From: Megalobrama amblycephala
Lineage: Eukaryota > Chordata > Actinopteri > Cypriniformes > Xenocyprididae
Direction: 5' to 3'
Assembly (NCBI RefSeq): GCF_018812025.1
Contig: NC_063061.1
Coordinates: forward strand, 31,940,509-32,004,508
DNA length: 64,000 nt
Below are positions 53,769 to 63,870 of the stretch, piece after piece. A program made the translations under genes and the position numbers. Under the pieces are notes generated by a model. It made no database searches, was not told the origin of the DNA, and saw only the letters and a program-made list of their open reading frames with translations. Position 1 is the first letter of the stretch; each line of letters begins with the position of its first letter.

Positions 53769-54231
53769 TGTCACAGACACGTCAGGTTCCACCTCACTGC
53801 AGTATCCACGCACTCAATCACCTGAGTATTAATCACCGCCACCTGCACGTCATCAACTCAGCAATCACCAGCACCATATAACCACCACACTCACACACAG
53901 TCTTTGTCCAGTCTCGTTTGCACTACAGACTCTGTATGCTTACCTCAAGGACTCCAAACGCCATACTTACCTGCTCCAGTCGTCTCCTCCATCTCCTTCG
54001 TCTCCTGTTCTCCTTGTGTGCCTACCTGCTTGTGTGTGTGAGTGTCTCCGCCATCATCCTTCTACTCACCTCTCCATCTGCATCTGAAAGACATCAAAGG
54101 ACAGTATCACATTCTCTCCTTCTTCCAAGAACTGCTCCATATCAACATTATCTGTATTATCTGCTCTGCTGTTTCACCAATAAACTTACCTGTGTCGCTT
54201 TTACTCCTGCCTCCGTGTCTCTGTTGTAACA
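53769..54231 (+). repeat. 5' LTR
   Basis: Starts TGTCACAGACACGTCAGG, ends GTCTCTGTTGTAACA. AATAAA at 54,178-54,183 may be the polyadenylation signal. No tRNA-complementary primer site was identified with confidence just after it. Confidence 0.85.
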
Positions 54232-54262
54232 GAAGACCGGACCATAACAACAGTTAACAGCA

Positions 54263-57200
54263 TGAGCACCAACGACCCGTTTCAAGAGCTTGTGGACGCA
54301 CTGCGCTGAGCACTCACACCACAACCATCCTCATCGCCTTCCACCAACGCTGCAGCTTCCGCACCCACCATCACCGCCTCTTCACCAGCGTTCACCGCTA
54401 GTCCCATGGCCATACCGGCGCCCTACTCTGGATCGGCGGAGGACTGCAGCGGATTTCTTCTCCAATGCGAACTGGTCCTGGAGATGCAGCCGCACCTCTA
54501 CACAACCGACACGGCTAAAATTGCATTCATCATTTCACAACTGCAAGGTAAGGCCCTACAATGGGCAGATTCTCTGTGGACCCAGAAAGGCTCAGTTGTC
54601 AAGTCATATCCGGCGTTCGTCTCTCACTTCCGTGAGGTCTTCGGAAAACCTCTGACTGATTCATCGACTGGTGAGAAACTTTATAATCTGAAACAAGGGA
54701 ATCACTCTGTTAACGAATATGCCTTGCAGTTCAGAACGCTAGCCGCCACCAGCGAATGGAATGAACAAGCCCTCATCACCACTTTCCGTCAGGGATTGGA
54801 GCCTAATGTGTGGCTGCATCTCGCTGCATACGAGGACTCCATAGGACTCGAACGCTTCATCCAACTCGCCATCCGCGTGGGTTCTCGTATGCAGTCGTGT
54901 CTCCTCGAGCACCAGGGCCAGTCACCTTCCACCAACCTCCTCCGTTGGTCCGAACCCGTCAGCTCTCCAGAACCAGCCAGCGAACCCATGCAAATAGATC
55001 ACTCACGTCTCACAACCAATGAAAGACAGAGAAGGCTGACCCTGAACTGTTTATACTGTGGATCTCCGGGGCATGTCATCTCTACATGCCCAACCCGTCC
55101 TCCTCGGCCCGTGGTGAGTGCAATAATTCCTTCCATCCAGAAAATGAAACCACTCACTACCAGTGTAATCCTTACTGCTGCAAATGTTTCTGTTCCAGTG
55201 GTGGCGCTCCTCGACTCAGGGTCAGCAGGAAACTTCATCTCCGGCGCCCTCTGTCGACAACTCAAGCTCAAGATCTCCCCATCTCCGGTTAACTATCAAA
55301 TATCCGTGGATGTTCCCCCGGACTACGCCCACTTCAGTGACGTTTTCTGCCCGCAACGCGCCTCCAAGCTTCCTCCACACCGGCCATGGGACTGTGCCAT
55401 CGATCTGTTACAGGGTGAGCCAGTGCCCAGGGGACGCATTTACCCCCTGTCAATACCGGAGGAGAAGGCCATGGAGGAATATATCAAAGAGGCCCTCAGT
55501 CAAGGTTACATCCGCCCGTCTACTTCCCCTGCTGCTTCAAGCTTCTTTTTTGTGGCTAAGAAGGACGGAGGCTTGTGGCCCTGCATTGACTACCGTGCCC
55601 TCAATAAGATTACAGTCAAGTTCCGCTACCCACTTCCCCTCGTCCCAGCGGCCCTGGAACATCTCCGCGGTGCCACTGTGTTCACCAAGTTGGACCTCCG
55701 CAGCACTACGAATAAAAACCGGACACTACGAATATCTTGTAATGCCGTATGGCCTGGTCAACGCCCCCTCCGTATTCCAGGATTTCATACACGAGGTGCT
55801 CCGGGTGTTTCTCCACAAGTTCGTTCTGGTGTATATTGACGACATCCTCATTTACTCCCGGAGCTTGGCCGAACATCGCCACCACGTTGCGGAGGTCCTC
55901 CAACGCTTACGGCAATTCCATCTCTTCCTCAAAGCTGAAAAGTGCTCCTTCCACCAGCCCTCTGTCCAGTTCCTGGGGTACGTGATTGACCACAGTGGCA
56001 TCCGGATGGACGAGGGGAAGGTCTCCACTATCCAGAACTGGCCCACTCCATCAACTATCAAAGAGCTCCAGCGTTTCCTAGGATTCTCCAATTTCTATCG
56101 TCGTTTCATCAAAGATTACAGCACCAGCAAAGATTACGTCCACTTACCAACTTGCTCCGTCACCAGCCCAAGTCTCTGTCCTGGTCCCAACAAGCCACCA
56201 ACGCCTTTGAGACCCTCAAGAGAGCCTTCACCACAGCTCCCCTCCTCGTCCACCCTAATCCTGACCTACCTTTCGTCGTGGAAGTGGACGCCTCCACCAC
56301 CGGAGTGGGAGCGGTCCTCTCACAGCAGCAGCGGACACCAAGTAGACTCCATCCATGCGCCTTATTCTCCGCAAGCTCAACCCGGCGGAGGTCAATTACG
56401 ACATCGGTGACCGTGAACTCCTGGCCGTCAAGCTTGCCCTAGAGGAGTGGAGGCATTGGCTGGAGGGGGCTACTCATCCTTTCCAAGTTCTTACCGATCA
56501 TAAAAACCTTGAGCATCTAAAGGCTGCCAAAAGACTCAACCCTCGCCAAGCTCGCTGGGCTATGTTTTTCTCAAGGTTCAACTTCTCCATTTCATATCGC
56601 CCTGGTTCTAAAAATACCAAAGCTGATGCTCTTTCTCGCCTCCATGCCCCAGAAGAGAAGCCCGAAATCCCAGAGACTATCCTACCGGAGTCAGTCTTCG
56701 TGAACCCTATGCAGTGGTCCGAGGAAACCATTCCCTCCTCCAATGCCTCCACACGCACTCCGCCGGGTTTCCCCCAAGGCTTGCAATACGTCACACGGGC
56801 ACGTCGCACTCCACTTCTGCACAATACCCACTCTTCACTTGGCACTGGCCACCCGGGGGTCAATGAGACCCTCTCGTTGCTCAACAACGCTTCTGGTGGC
56901 CCAACATGGCCAACGACGTCAGAAGGTACGTGCAGGGCTGCAGGGAGTGCGCCATCTCCAAGAGCCCACGCCATCTGCCCACCAGCTAGCTCCATCCTCT
57001 GCCCGTTCCTGAGAGACCCTGGTCACACCTGGGAGTGGACTTCGTCACCGATCTCCCTGAGTCTGATGGTCACACTTGCATCTTGGTGGTGGTAGATTCT
57101 CAAAATCCTGCCATCTGATCCCCCTGGAGGGTCTACCTACCGCCATGACCACTGCAGAATGTTCAACCATGTCTTTCGTCATTATGGAATACCCGAAGAC

Positions 57201-57995
57201 ATCGTCTCCGACAGAGGACCCCAGTCTATCTCCCACGTCTGGAAGGCGTTCTTCTCCCTCCTGGGTGTGACCGTCAGCCTGTCATCCGGATACCATCCTC
57301 AGTCGAACGGGCAGACGGAACGGAAGATCCAGGAGATAGGCTGCTTCCTGCGTACCTTCTGTCACGGCCACCAGAACTCCTGGAACCAGTACCTGGGTTG
57401 GGCCGAGTACGCACAAAACTCCCTCCGTCAAGCCACAACTGGATTAACACCGTTTCAGTGCGTACTCGGTTACCAACCCCCACTGTTCCCCTGGGATGGG
57501 GAACCCTCCAACGTTCCCGCAGTCGACTACTGGTTCCGGGAGAGCGAGAGGGTTTGGGACTCGGCTCACCACCAACTGCAGAGAGCCCTGCGCAGACGCA
57601 AGACAACAGCTGACCTTCGCGCTCCGACGCTCCAGTCTACCACCGGGGCAGAAGGTCTGGCTGTCCACCAGAGACATCAGGATGCATCTGCCCTGCAAGA
57701 AGCTGAGTCCCCGCTTCATTGGCCCGTTCACCATCGTCCGGCAGATCAACCCCGTCACCTACCGTCTCCAACTTCCAGCACAGTATAGTAGAATCCATCC
57801 CACTTTCCACGTTTCACTACTCAAGCCTCACCACCCTTCTGTTGTTCCCTCCACAGAACCTGACGTGGCAGCCGCCGAGCCCCCCCTTCCACTCATCCTG
57901 GATGATGGCACTGCTTACGTGGTTCACGAGATTCTGGATTCCTGGCGCCGTGGTGGTCAACTAGAATATCTGGTCGACTGGGAAGGCTATGGCCC
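54263..57995 (+). pseudogene. gag-pol of the Ty3/Gypsy element, multiple breaks
   Basis: A gag start at 54,263 is followed after 15 codons by TGA; the frame is then open from 54,406. Visible parts: gag with a CCHC knuckle (CLYCGSPGHVISTC), protease ([10 protein letters not shown]), RT split in two by a deletion and frame change near 55,690 ([29 protein letters not shown]), RNase H in two frames ([26 protein letters not shown]), integrase with damage around its zinc finger and first Asp region (56,900-57,150), then [12 protein letters not shown], and a chromodomain start ([10 protein letters not shown]). At least five frame breaks or deletions are present, so it is inactive. The chromodomain runs directly into LTR sequence. 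Confidence 0.85.
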
Positions 57996-58238
57996 CTCCA
58001 TCTCCTTCATCTCCTGTTCTCCTCGTGTGCCTACCTGCTTGTGTGTGTGAGTGTCTCCGCCATCATCCTTCTACTCACCTCTCCATCTGCATCTGAAAGA
58101 CATCAAAAGGACAGTATCACATTCTCTCCTTCTTCCAAGAACTGCTCCATATCAACATTATCACTATCTGCTCTGCTGTTTCACCAATAAACGTACCTGT
58201 GTCGCTTTTACTCCTGCCTCCGTGTCTCTGTTGTAACA
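57996..58238 (+). repeat. 3' LTR, 5'-truncated
   Basis: Matches 53,987-54,231 of the 5' LTR with few differences. The first ~218 bases, and whatever lay between the chromodomain and the LTR, are deleted. Confidence 0.85.
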
Positions 58239-58374
58239 GTGTGTAAATATATTCAGTCTTTTTTAAATTAGTTTTCCACAGAGAATGTGTTTCTATTCAT
58301 GTTTTACTCAAGATTGTCTGTCTTTTTTAACCTCCTGATTTTCACTTGAAGTATTTGCATAGCTGGTGTCCTGA

Positions 58375-58496
58375 TGGATGTTTGGAAAATGAAATTGTAT
58401 ATATATGGGGTTTTGACAGCTGTGAAGTGACTATATAAAACAGCAGCAAGCTTTATGTCAAGCCAGAGAGACTCAACATTCATTCTGAACATTCAG
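58375..58496 (+). promoter_or_regulatory. Promoter and non-coding first exon of receptor 4
   Basis: TATA-like ACTATATAAAAC at 58,430-58,441 precedes AGCAGCAAGCTTTATGTCAA and AGAGAGACTCAACATTCATT, ending ATTCAG|GTGACAAACT (donor 58,496/58,497). The partner acceptor TTTTTTCCACAG ends at 58,842. It is more diverged than the 43.5 and 48.5 kb copies. Confidence 0.6.
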
Positions 58497-58898
58497 GTGA
58501 CAAACTCTGTTCACTTTGATTTAATGTCTTAATATCTGTTAATATATAACAAAGTCACTGTGTCACACATGACAAGGGTTATGATCATGCTAGATGAATT
58601 CGTTGAGTAAATAGGTTTAAGCTTTGGGGAAAAAAGTAACAAAATTAGATTATGAACATTAACAACATGTTTCGAATATTATTATTATATAGCATGGTAA
58701 TTAAAAATAGAATGCATTTATTTTCTGTGCATAATTTAGGTAATGTGTAAAAATATTACAATTGCTTAAAGTGTAATTTTGCCTTAGATTGCCAGTTTTT
58801 TATTGATTTTTCTTGGAACATTTGGACTTCTTTTTTCCACAGATCACAACTCCAAAATTATTGCTTTGTTCTTCTGGTTCTGACTGGAGAAAGCAGAC

Positions 58899-59750
58899 AT
58901 GGAACTAATGAAGAACTTCACCACACCCCATACACCTGCCAACATCACAGTATATCCATTTTGGCATATTGGCATATTAGAAATGTGTATGCTCACCTTC
59001 AGCTTCACATCTGGTTTTCCTGCAAACTCTTATGTTATATGGATCATCACCACTAGAACAGGAAGTGGAGTTGCATCCGAGTTCTTCAACCTCAATCTCT
59101 CTGTTTGTGGGATCTTATTGTCCGTGAACTCTTTGCTCATCCTATTCACAAAATGGTTTCCATTTCAAAGTCTCACAGCATTAACACAGTTTTTCTTTGG
59201 AATTACTGTCATTGCTCATCCTCTGTTTCAGTGTCTGATGTGTGTTGAACGTTACCTGGCAGTGGTTCATCCTGTAACCTTTCTGAAGTTCAAACCTCTC
59301 AGATATAGAGTGATCTGCTCCACTGTGGTCTGGATAATTATTTATGGCACTTGTTTGTTCTTCATGTTTACTTTTTTCTCACTTTCCATACATATGTTTA
59401 TATGGTTCTACTCACTTCAGCTCCCCCTCTGCCTCTCCATCCAGTTGTTTTGTCTTGTGGCTGTTGTCAGAGTTCTGAAGCAGTCAGGACCAGGAGAGAG
59501 AAGGAGAGAGAGAGAGGAGGAAAACCACATGAAGAGAAAAGCGTTTTACATCATTCGAGTAACTACTGCTACCTTGGTTATCACATATGTTCCATTCATT
59601 ATCACTGGATTGCACTATCTTGTGACCCGGCAGATTATTCAGATCTTTTGGTCAATAAGTTACATTTGTTTTATTCTTGTTGGTTTTGTTCATCTTGGAC
59701 TTTATCTGCACTGGACTGGAAACCTCTTCTGCTTCTGTTCACCAAAATAA
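58899..59750 (+). CDS. Rhodopsin-like 7TM receptor, intact (receptor 4)
   Basis: A 283-residue single-coding-exon receptor of the same family as that at 46.4 kb. N-terminus MELMKNFTTPHTPANITVYP has NFT and NIT sites. TM1 (FTSGFPANSYVIWIITT), TM2 (FNLNLSVCGILLSVN, Gly at 2.50), TM3 ending CVERYLAVVHP, TM4 (YRVICSTVVWIIIYGTC), TM5 (FYSLQLPLCLSIQLFCLVAV), charged loop KQSGPGERRREREEENHMKR, TM6 (FYIIRVTTATLVITYVPF) and TM7 (FILVGFVHLGLYLHW, with HLGLY where NPxxY is usual). It lacks the TM3/second-loop Cys pair. The third loop is the most conserved part with receptor 2, while N-terminus and TM2-TM3 have diverged, hinting at different ligands. AAATAA-type signals follow near 59,855. Confidence 0.82.
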   Translation: MELMKNFTTPHTPANITVYPFWHIGILEMCMLTFSFTSGFPANSYVIWIITTRTGSGVASEFFNLNLSVCGILLSVNSLLILFTKWFPFQSLTALTQFFFGITVIAHPLFQCLMCVERYLAVVHPVTFLKFKPLRYRVICSTVVWIIIYGTCLFFMFTFFSLSIHMFIWFYSLQLPLCLSIQLFCLVAVVRVLKQSGPGERRREREEENHMKRKAFYIIRVTTATLVITYVPFIITGLHYLVTRQIIQIFWSISYICFILVGFVHLGLYLHWTGNLFCFCSPK

Positions 59751-59759
59751 CTGACATTT

Positions 59760-60436
59760 TGTTGAATTATTAATCCTTTTATCGACTGCTTTTGCACAAC
59801 CACTTTTGTGTTTTATTCTGGTTTATTTATAAACTGAATCAGTTCATGGCTACTTAAATAAATGGAAGGAATATTGATTTGAGTTATTATAACTTTTAGA
59901 CACTGCAGAGACACTGAACACAGGTTGAGCATTTATTTAGCATCAGAAATATTTAGAAATATTATTTTAGCCGTTGAATGTTGTGATTGAGCAATCGGAA
60001 GACATGTTCTGTTGTTTAGTGTTAATGAGTGTAAATGTAATTTAGCTTTATTATTGCCGTTTAAGTTTATGTATTAAGGTGCGCTTTGTTATATATTTCA
60101 TGCATATTGCTTTTCATTTTCCCTCTGTACTTTGGAACTGTTGTAACTGGGGTTTTAAAATTACCCCCCCCCCCCCCCCCCCCTCATCGTTTTATGGCCT
60201 GATATTGATCTCATCAGAGTCTAATCTATTATTATATAGGCCATGTTTTATATTAATTCTATTCTGAGGAGCACAATGTATACTAATGTTGTTATCAGTC
60301 ATATAGGGGTTATGGTGAGGTTATGAATTTGTTTTGGAACTCTGTTTTTGTTATTGAAATTGAAGTATTTACCTGAAACCCAACATATTGATTTGATTAC
60401 CAGAATTATACCTTGACTTTGTTTTTTGTTTTTTAG
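59760..60436. other. Spacer without gene
   Basis: No gene is seen and no clear copy of the non-coding exon for the next receptor was found. A run of about 20 C lies at 60,164-60,183. Confidence 0.5.
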
Positions 60437-60636
60437 ATCACAATTAAATTATTTATTTATTTATTTAGATAGTTATTTGTTTTTGGAGCAAGAAGACAGA
60501 AGAAGGAGACATGAGTAGCTCTGCAGTGAACTTCACCATACATGTAGCATCCACCAACCTCACAACATCTGTATTTTATGAAATTGGCATCCTAGAAAAG
60601 TATGTCTTTGGCTTCAGTTTCCTGTTGGGTGTTCCT

Positions 60637-61127
60637 ACACTGTTAAACCTTGCTGTAAAAAAAAATGGCCAAACTCTGACAGTAACAAACCATTTTCCAT
60701 TAATAATAAAACACAAGGGATTAAACACACTGTTAGACCTTGCTGTAGAAAAACAGCCAAATTCTGACAATAACAAACTATTTTCCATTAAAACAGTAAT
60801 ATACCGTAGAAACACTGCATTCTGGGTAATATTTGTCATCTTCGAGAAAATAGCCTAGGAATATACTCTGAGTTAACAGCGCTCAAAGTCGACACTCAGA
60901 GGCTGTGTTGTAAATCACACCCTGTACTCTCATTCACTATTCCCTACGTTAGTTCAAATATAGTCCACTTGACATAGTGAATGAAAAGAAGTGAGTGAAT
61001 TCAGACACTGATGAACACCTGATAATCAGAATCACTGAAGGACAGAGAAACAAGACCAGAAAAAAAGAGAAGAGACGAGCAGAAACAGAAAAACTACAAC
61101 TGACTTCAGCCACACTGAGTATGAAAC
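60637..61127. repeat. Repeat insert in pseudogene 5, with ~91-bp duplication
   Basis: ACTGTTAAACCTTGCTGTAA (60,639) and ACTGTTAGACCTTGCTGTAG (60,730) start two similar units containing GACARTAACAAAC-type and TTTTCCATTAA words. It continues to CACTGCATTCTGGGTAATAT, a common cyprinid repeat motif. Confidence 0.6.
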
Positions 61128-61485
61128 GGTAACACTTTAGAATACTGATCCTTCGCTAATGAATAACTACACAGGAACAAATGAGTAATGCATTATTAAC
61201 ACTCTAGTAACTACTTTTAACTAACAAGTAACTCTGATGAATGAATTAGTAAGTAATAGTTGAAGGTGGTAGTTCACTATTAACTAATCAGTAACTACTG
61301 TTTTTTTTCATACCTCCCAGAGAACTACTAAGAACTACTATAAACATGTTCATAATTAATGTGAATAATGAATAATGTATAATTAATTCTAGAGTAAAGG
61401 CCTTGGCAACCCACTAGTAATGACTGATGTATTACCAAATACTTAAGAAGGAATTACTAGTTATTTGGATCAGTATTCTAAAGTG
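61128..61485. mobile_element. MITE with GGTAACACTTTAGAATACTG end
   Basis: Left GGTAACACTTTAGAATACTGATCC (61,128-61,151) is inverted at 61,467-61,485 as GGATCAGTATTCTAAAGTG; the last bases of the right end (TTACC) are lost. The interior is AGTAACTACT-rich. It is inside receptor pseudogene 5. Confidence 0.85.
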
Positions 61486-61988
61486 AAAAGCATGATAACT
61501 CTCTAGTAACTACTGGAGTCATTGTAAACTTTGATTTACAGACTTGGATATTCACTCTTGTGTCCTGTTTGTTTTGCATTTTTATTGTAATCTCGCTCAA
61601 CACTAATGTACATGCATGGTTGTTCACTGTGCAGTATCTACTTTTCCCCTCTGTTCAGATGTTTTTCTTTGTGGCTGTTCTCATAGGTCTGAAACAGTCA
61701 GGACTAGGAGAAAAAAAGAAAGAGAAGGAAAACCAAATAATAATAAAAAAAAAGAGAGCATTTAATCACATTCTAATAACTGCTGTGGACATGGTTATCA
61801 TATTCATCCCATATAAAATTCAGCATTCATTTTAACACACTGACATATTTCAGCTCTGTAGTTTATTTCCTCAATTAGTTATTTTGCAGCCTGTTCTTTT
61901 TCTGCGCCGAAATGGAAAAATCCCCTGTTCCTCATAATAATGTACTGTCACTAATTCTTATTTATTAACATGTTATTACCTAGACAAA

Positions 61989-62034
<46 letters not shown>

Positions 62035-62848
62035 TGAATTGACATTTTCCTTTATGAAGAATTTATGATCCTAAAACATGTTAGTGTAGGAAACACGGTC
62101 ACTTATTTATTCAGAGGTCTACAATGTTAAAATGACTTTAAATTGATTAAACGTGATTTAAATCTTCATTTGCATACAAATTACACTTTCTCTCTGTGTG
62201 TTTATCAGATATGGCTGTTACACTTGTTTGTGGTTTGTTCGTTTTGAAAAAATACTTTCACCATTTTTCCAGATTGAGGGTTGGACTTGGATCTCTCTGT
62301 CTGGGTTTATTTTGCGACTGACTCAATGTAATATTTTCCCTTACTTGAAATCCTTCCATAGTTTCATTGTGTAGTAGAAACTATGTTTAGGGTGTTATTT
62401 TGTGATACTTAACATTTGAAACAAAAAAATATATACTTAAGAACGTGTTGTAAATCTGTCTCTTTGGCTGGAAGAGAAAACTATGAGCTGTTAATGGCTT
62501 CAAGAAACAAATAAGCAGTCTATTAGAGGTGTCATGGGTGATTTAACTGTCACATTAACACAGGCAAGGTTAGTTCTCTACATTTGACTGCATGGAAACA
62601 ATGACCAGGATGAGGTTTAAGGCCAAGAAATCAAGAAGCCAGGTATAGAAGGGGAAGATCATTAATCAGTTAAGATAAATGTGCCGAGGAAAGTCATACC
62701 CATTGTACTAACTCCAACATCACTGACTGTTGGAATGAGATGATGTTTAATTTTCGCCAAACATGACAGGGCATGTTTTCCAAAAAGTTAGATTTTTTTT
62801 TTTTATTATTCGTTTATTTGTTTATAAGACAATGTTACAAGTTTCTTA

Positions 62849-63363
62849 AAGGATTAGTTCACTTTAAAATGAGAACACCCATAGGTGCATATGACTTTAT
62901 TCTTTCTGATGAACACAATCGGAGTTACATTAATAAATATCCTGACGCACCTAAGCTTTATAATTGCAGTGAACGGGACCAAGGAGTATAAAGCTGAAGA
63001 AAGTGCATCCATCCATTATAAACGACTCTACATGGCCCTGGAAAGTTTTACACTTTCTTCGTAAGTTCAGTCTGGCTGAAGCTAGATATTTTACTTATAC
63101 AAAGTATCTCATAACTTTAGAAAGCCTTTATTAACCCACCGGAGCCGTGTGGAGTATGTTTATAATGGATGGATGCACTTTCTTCAGCTTCATACACTTT
63201 GGTTCCATTCACTACCATTATAAAGCTTGGATGTGTCAGGATATTTATCAATAGAACTTTGATTGTGTTCATCAAAAAGAAAAAAAAGTCATATACACCT
63301 AGAAGGGCTTAAGGGTGAGTAAAGCTTGGGGTGATTTCATTTAAAAGTGAACTAATCCTTTAA
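62849..63363. mobile_element. 515-bp foldback-like MITE
   Basis: TTAAAGGATTAGTTCACTTT at the left and AAAGTGAACTAATCCTTTAA at the right are exact complements. The inverted similarity extends far inward: ACCCATAGGTGCATATGACTTT faces AGTCATATACACCTAGAAG, and AAGCTTTATAATTGCAGTGAACG faces CATTCACTACCATTATAAAGCTT. Only about 100 central bases are unpaired. No protein is encoded. A fragment of the same family lies at 31,820-32,010. Confidence 0.85.
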
Positions 63364-63870
63364 GGATCATTCAGAATTCTCCTGGTTAACATTAGACAAG
63401 CTTTTGCCAACCCAGCAGGCCACAAATGTCATAAGAAGTTGCTATTTGATTGAATATAGGTTTTGATGTCTGGTGGCCAATTCAAGAAAGTGTCTAATGT
63501 CAAAATCAATTTGATGTGTAATTCTGTCAACAGCTGAAGTTGGTATTTATTAAATTTAATGTCTTCCAAATATTTCATGCCAACATCGTAGTAATGTCAA
63601 ACACTAGCATTTAGGTATAGTAACCAAAACCCAACATCTGCTAAATTATATAAAAAACTTTAGACATATATATTTAAGTCGTAGAGTTAAGCAACCAAAA
63701 TCCAGAAGTTTCTAAATGTCTTTTGCCACCATCATATTGAAATAAACACCAACATTTAATCATGAGGTATGGTAACCAAAACTGCTGAACCTTCTAATGC
63801 AAATGTAAACATGTCGTTAAATTAGAATATCATTACACTTTGGTATTTTGTTGGTTTTAAGTCATGGTAT
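63364..63870. other. AT-rich spacer in copy B
   Basis: No gene. AACCAAAA(C/T)CCA words recur (63,623, 63,693, 63,771, 63,879), suggesting old tandem repetition around the duplicated block. Confidence 0.4.

Larger units (their letters stand above)
53769..58238 (+). mobile_element. Ty3/Gypsy chromodomain LTR retrotransposon, defective
   Basis: A 463-bp 5' LTR (53,769-54,231, TGTCACAG...TTGTAACA), decayed gag-pol with a C-terminal chromodomain and a 3' LTR lacking its first ~218 bases (57,996-58,238). Flanks GTATG and GTGTG match at four of five positions, consistent with one insertion. The order protease, RT, RNase H, integrase, chromodomain marks it as a chromovirus-type Ty3/Gypsy retrotransposon. 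No env-like frame is present. It sits between receptor pseudogene 3 and receptor 4. Confidence 0.9.
60511..61937 (+). pseudogene. 7TM receptor pseudogene 5, split by repeats
   Basis: The N-terminus (MSSSAVNFTIHVASTNLTTS) and start of TM1 (FGFSFLLGVPT) follow a TTTTTTAG acceptor at 60,436. At about 60,637 the gene is interrupted by repeats, and it resumes near 61,539 in TM4 (TLVSCLFCIFIVI-like). 61,560-61,835 gives TM5 (LFTVQYLLFPSVQMFFFVAV), the third loop and TM6; then stops occur before TM7, whose end (LQPVLFLRRNGKIPCSS) is legible to 61,937. TM1 end to TM4 start is lost. The C-terminal end and 3' flank match pseudogene 1 more closely than the other members. Confidence 0.85.

Noticed and set aside
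56498..56995. Minus-strand 165-codon frame opposite gypsy pol
   Set aside because: Shadow of the RNase H/integrase coding strand with no recognisable domain.
53769..58238. Endogenous retrovirus instead of a Ty3/Gypsy retrotransposon
   Set aside because: The CCHC gag, domain order, C-terminal chromodomain and absence of any envelope frame fit a chromodomain retrotransposon.
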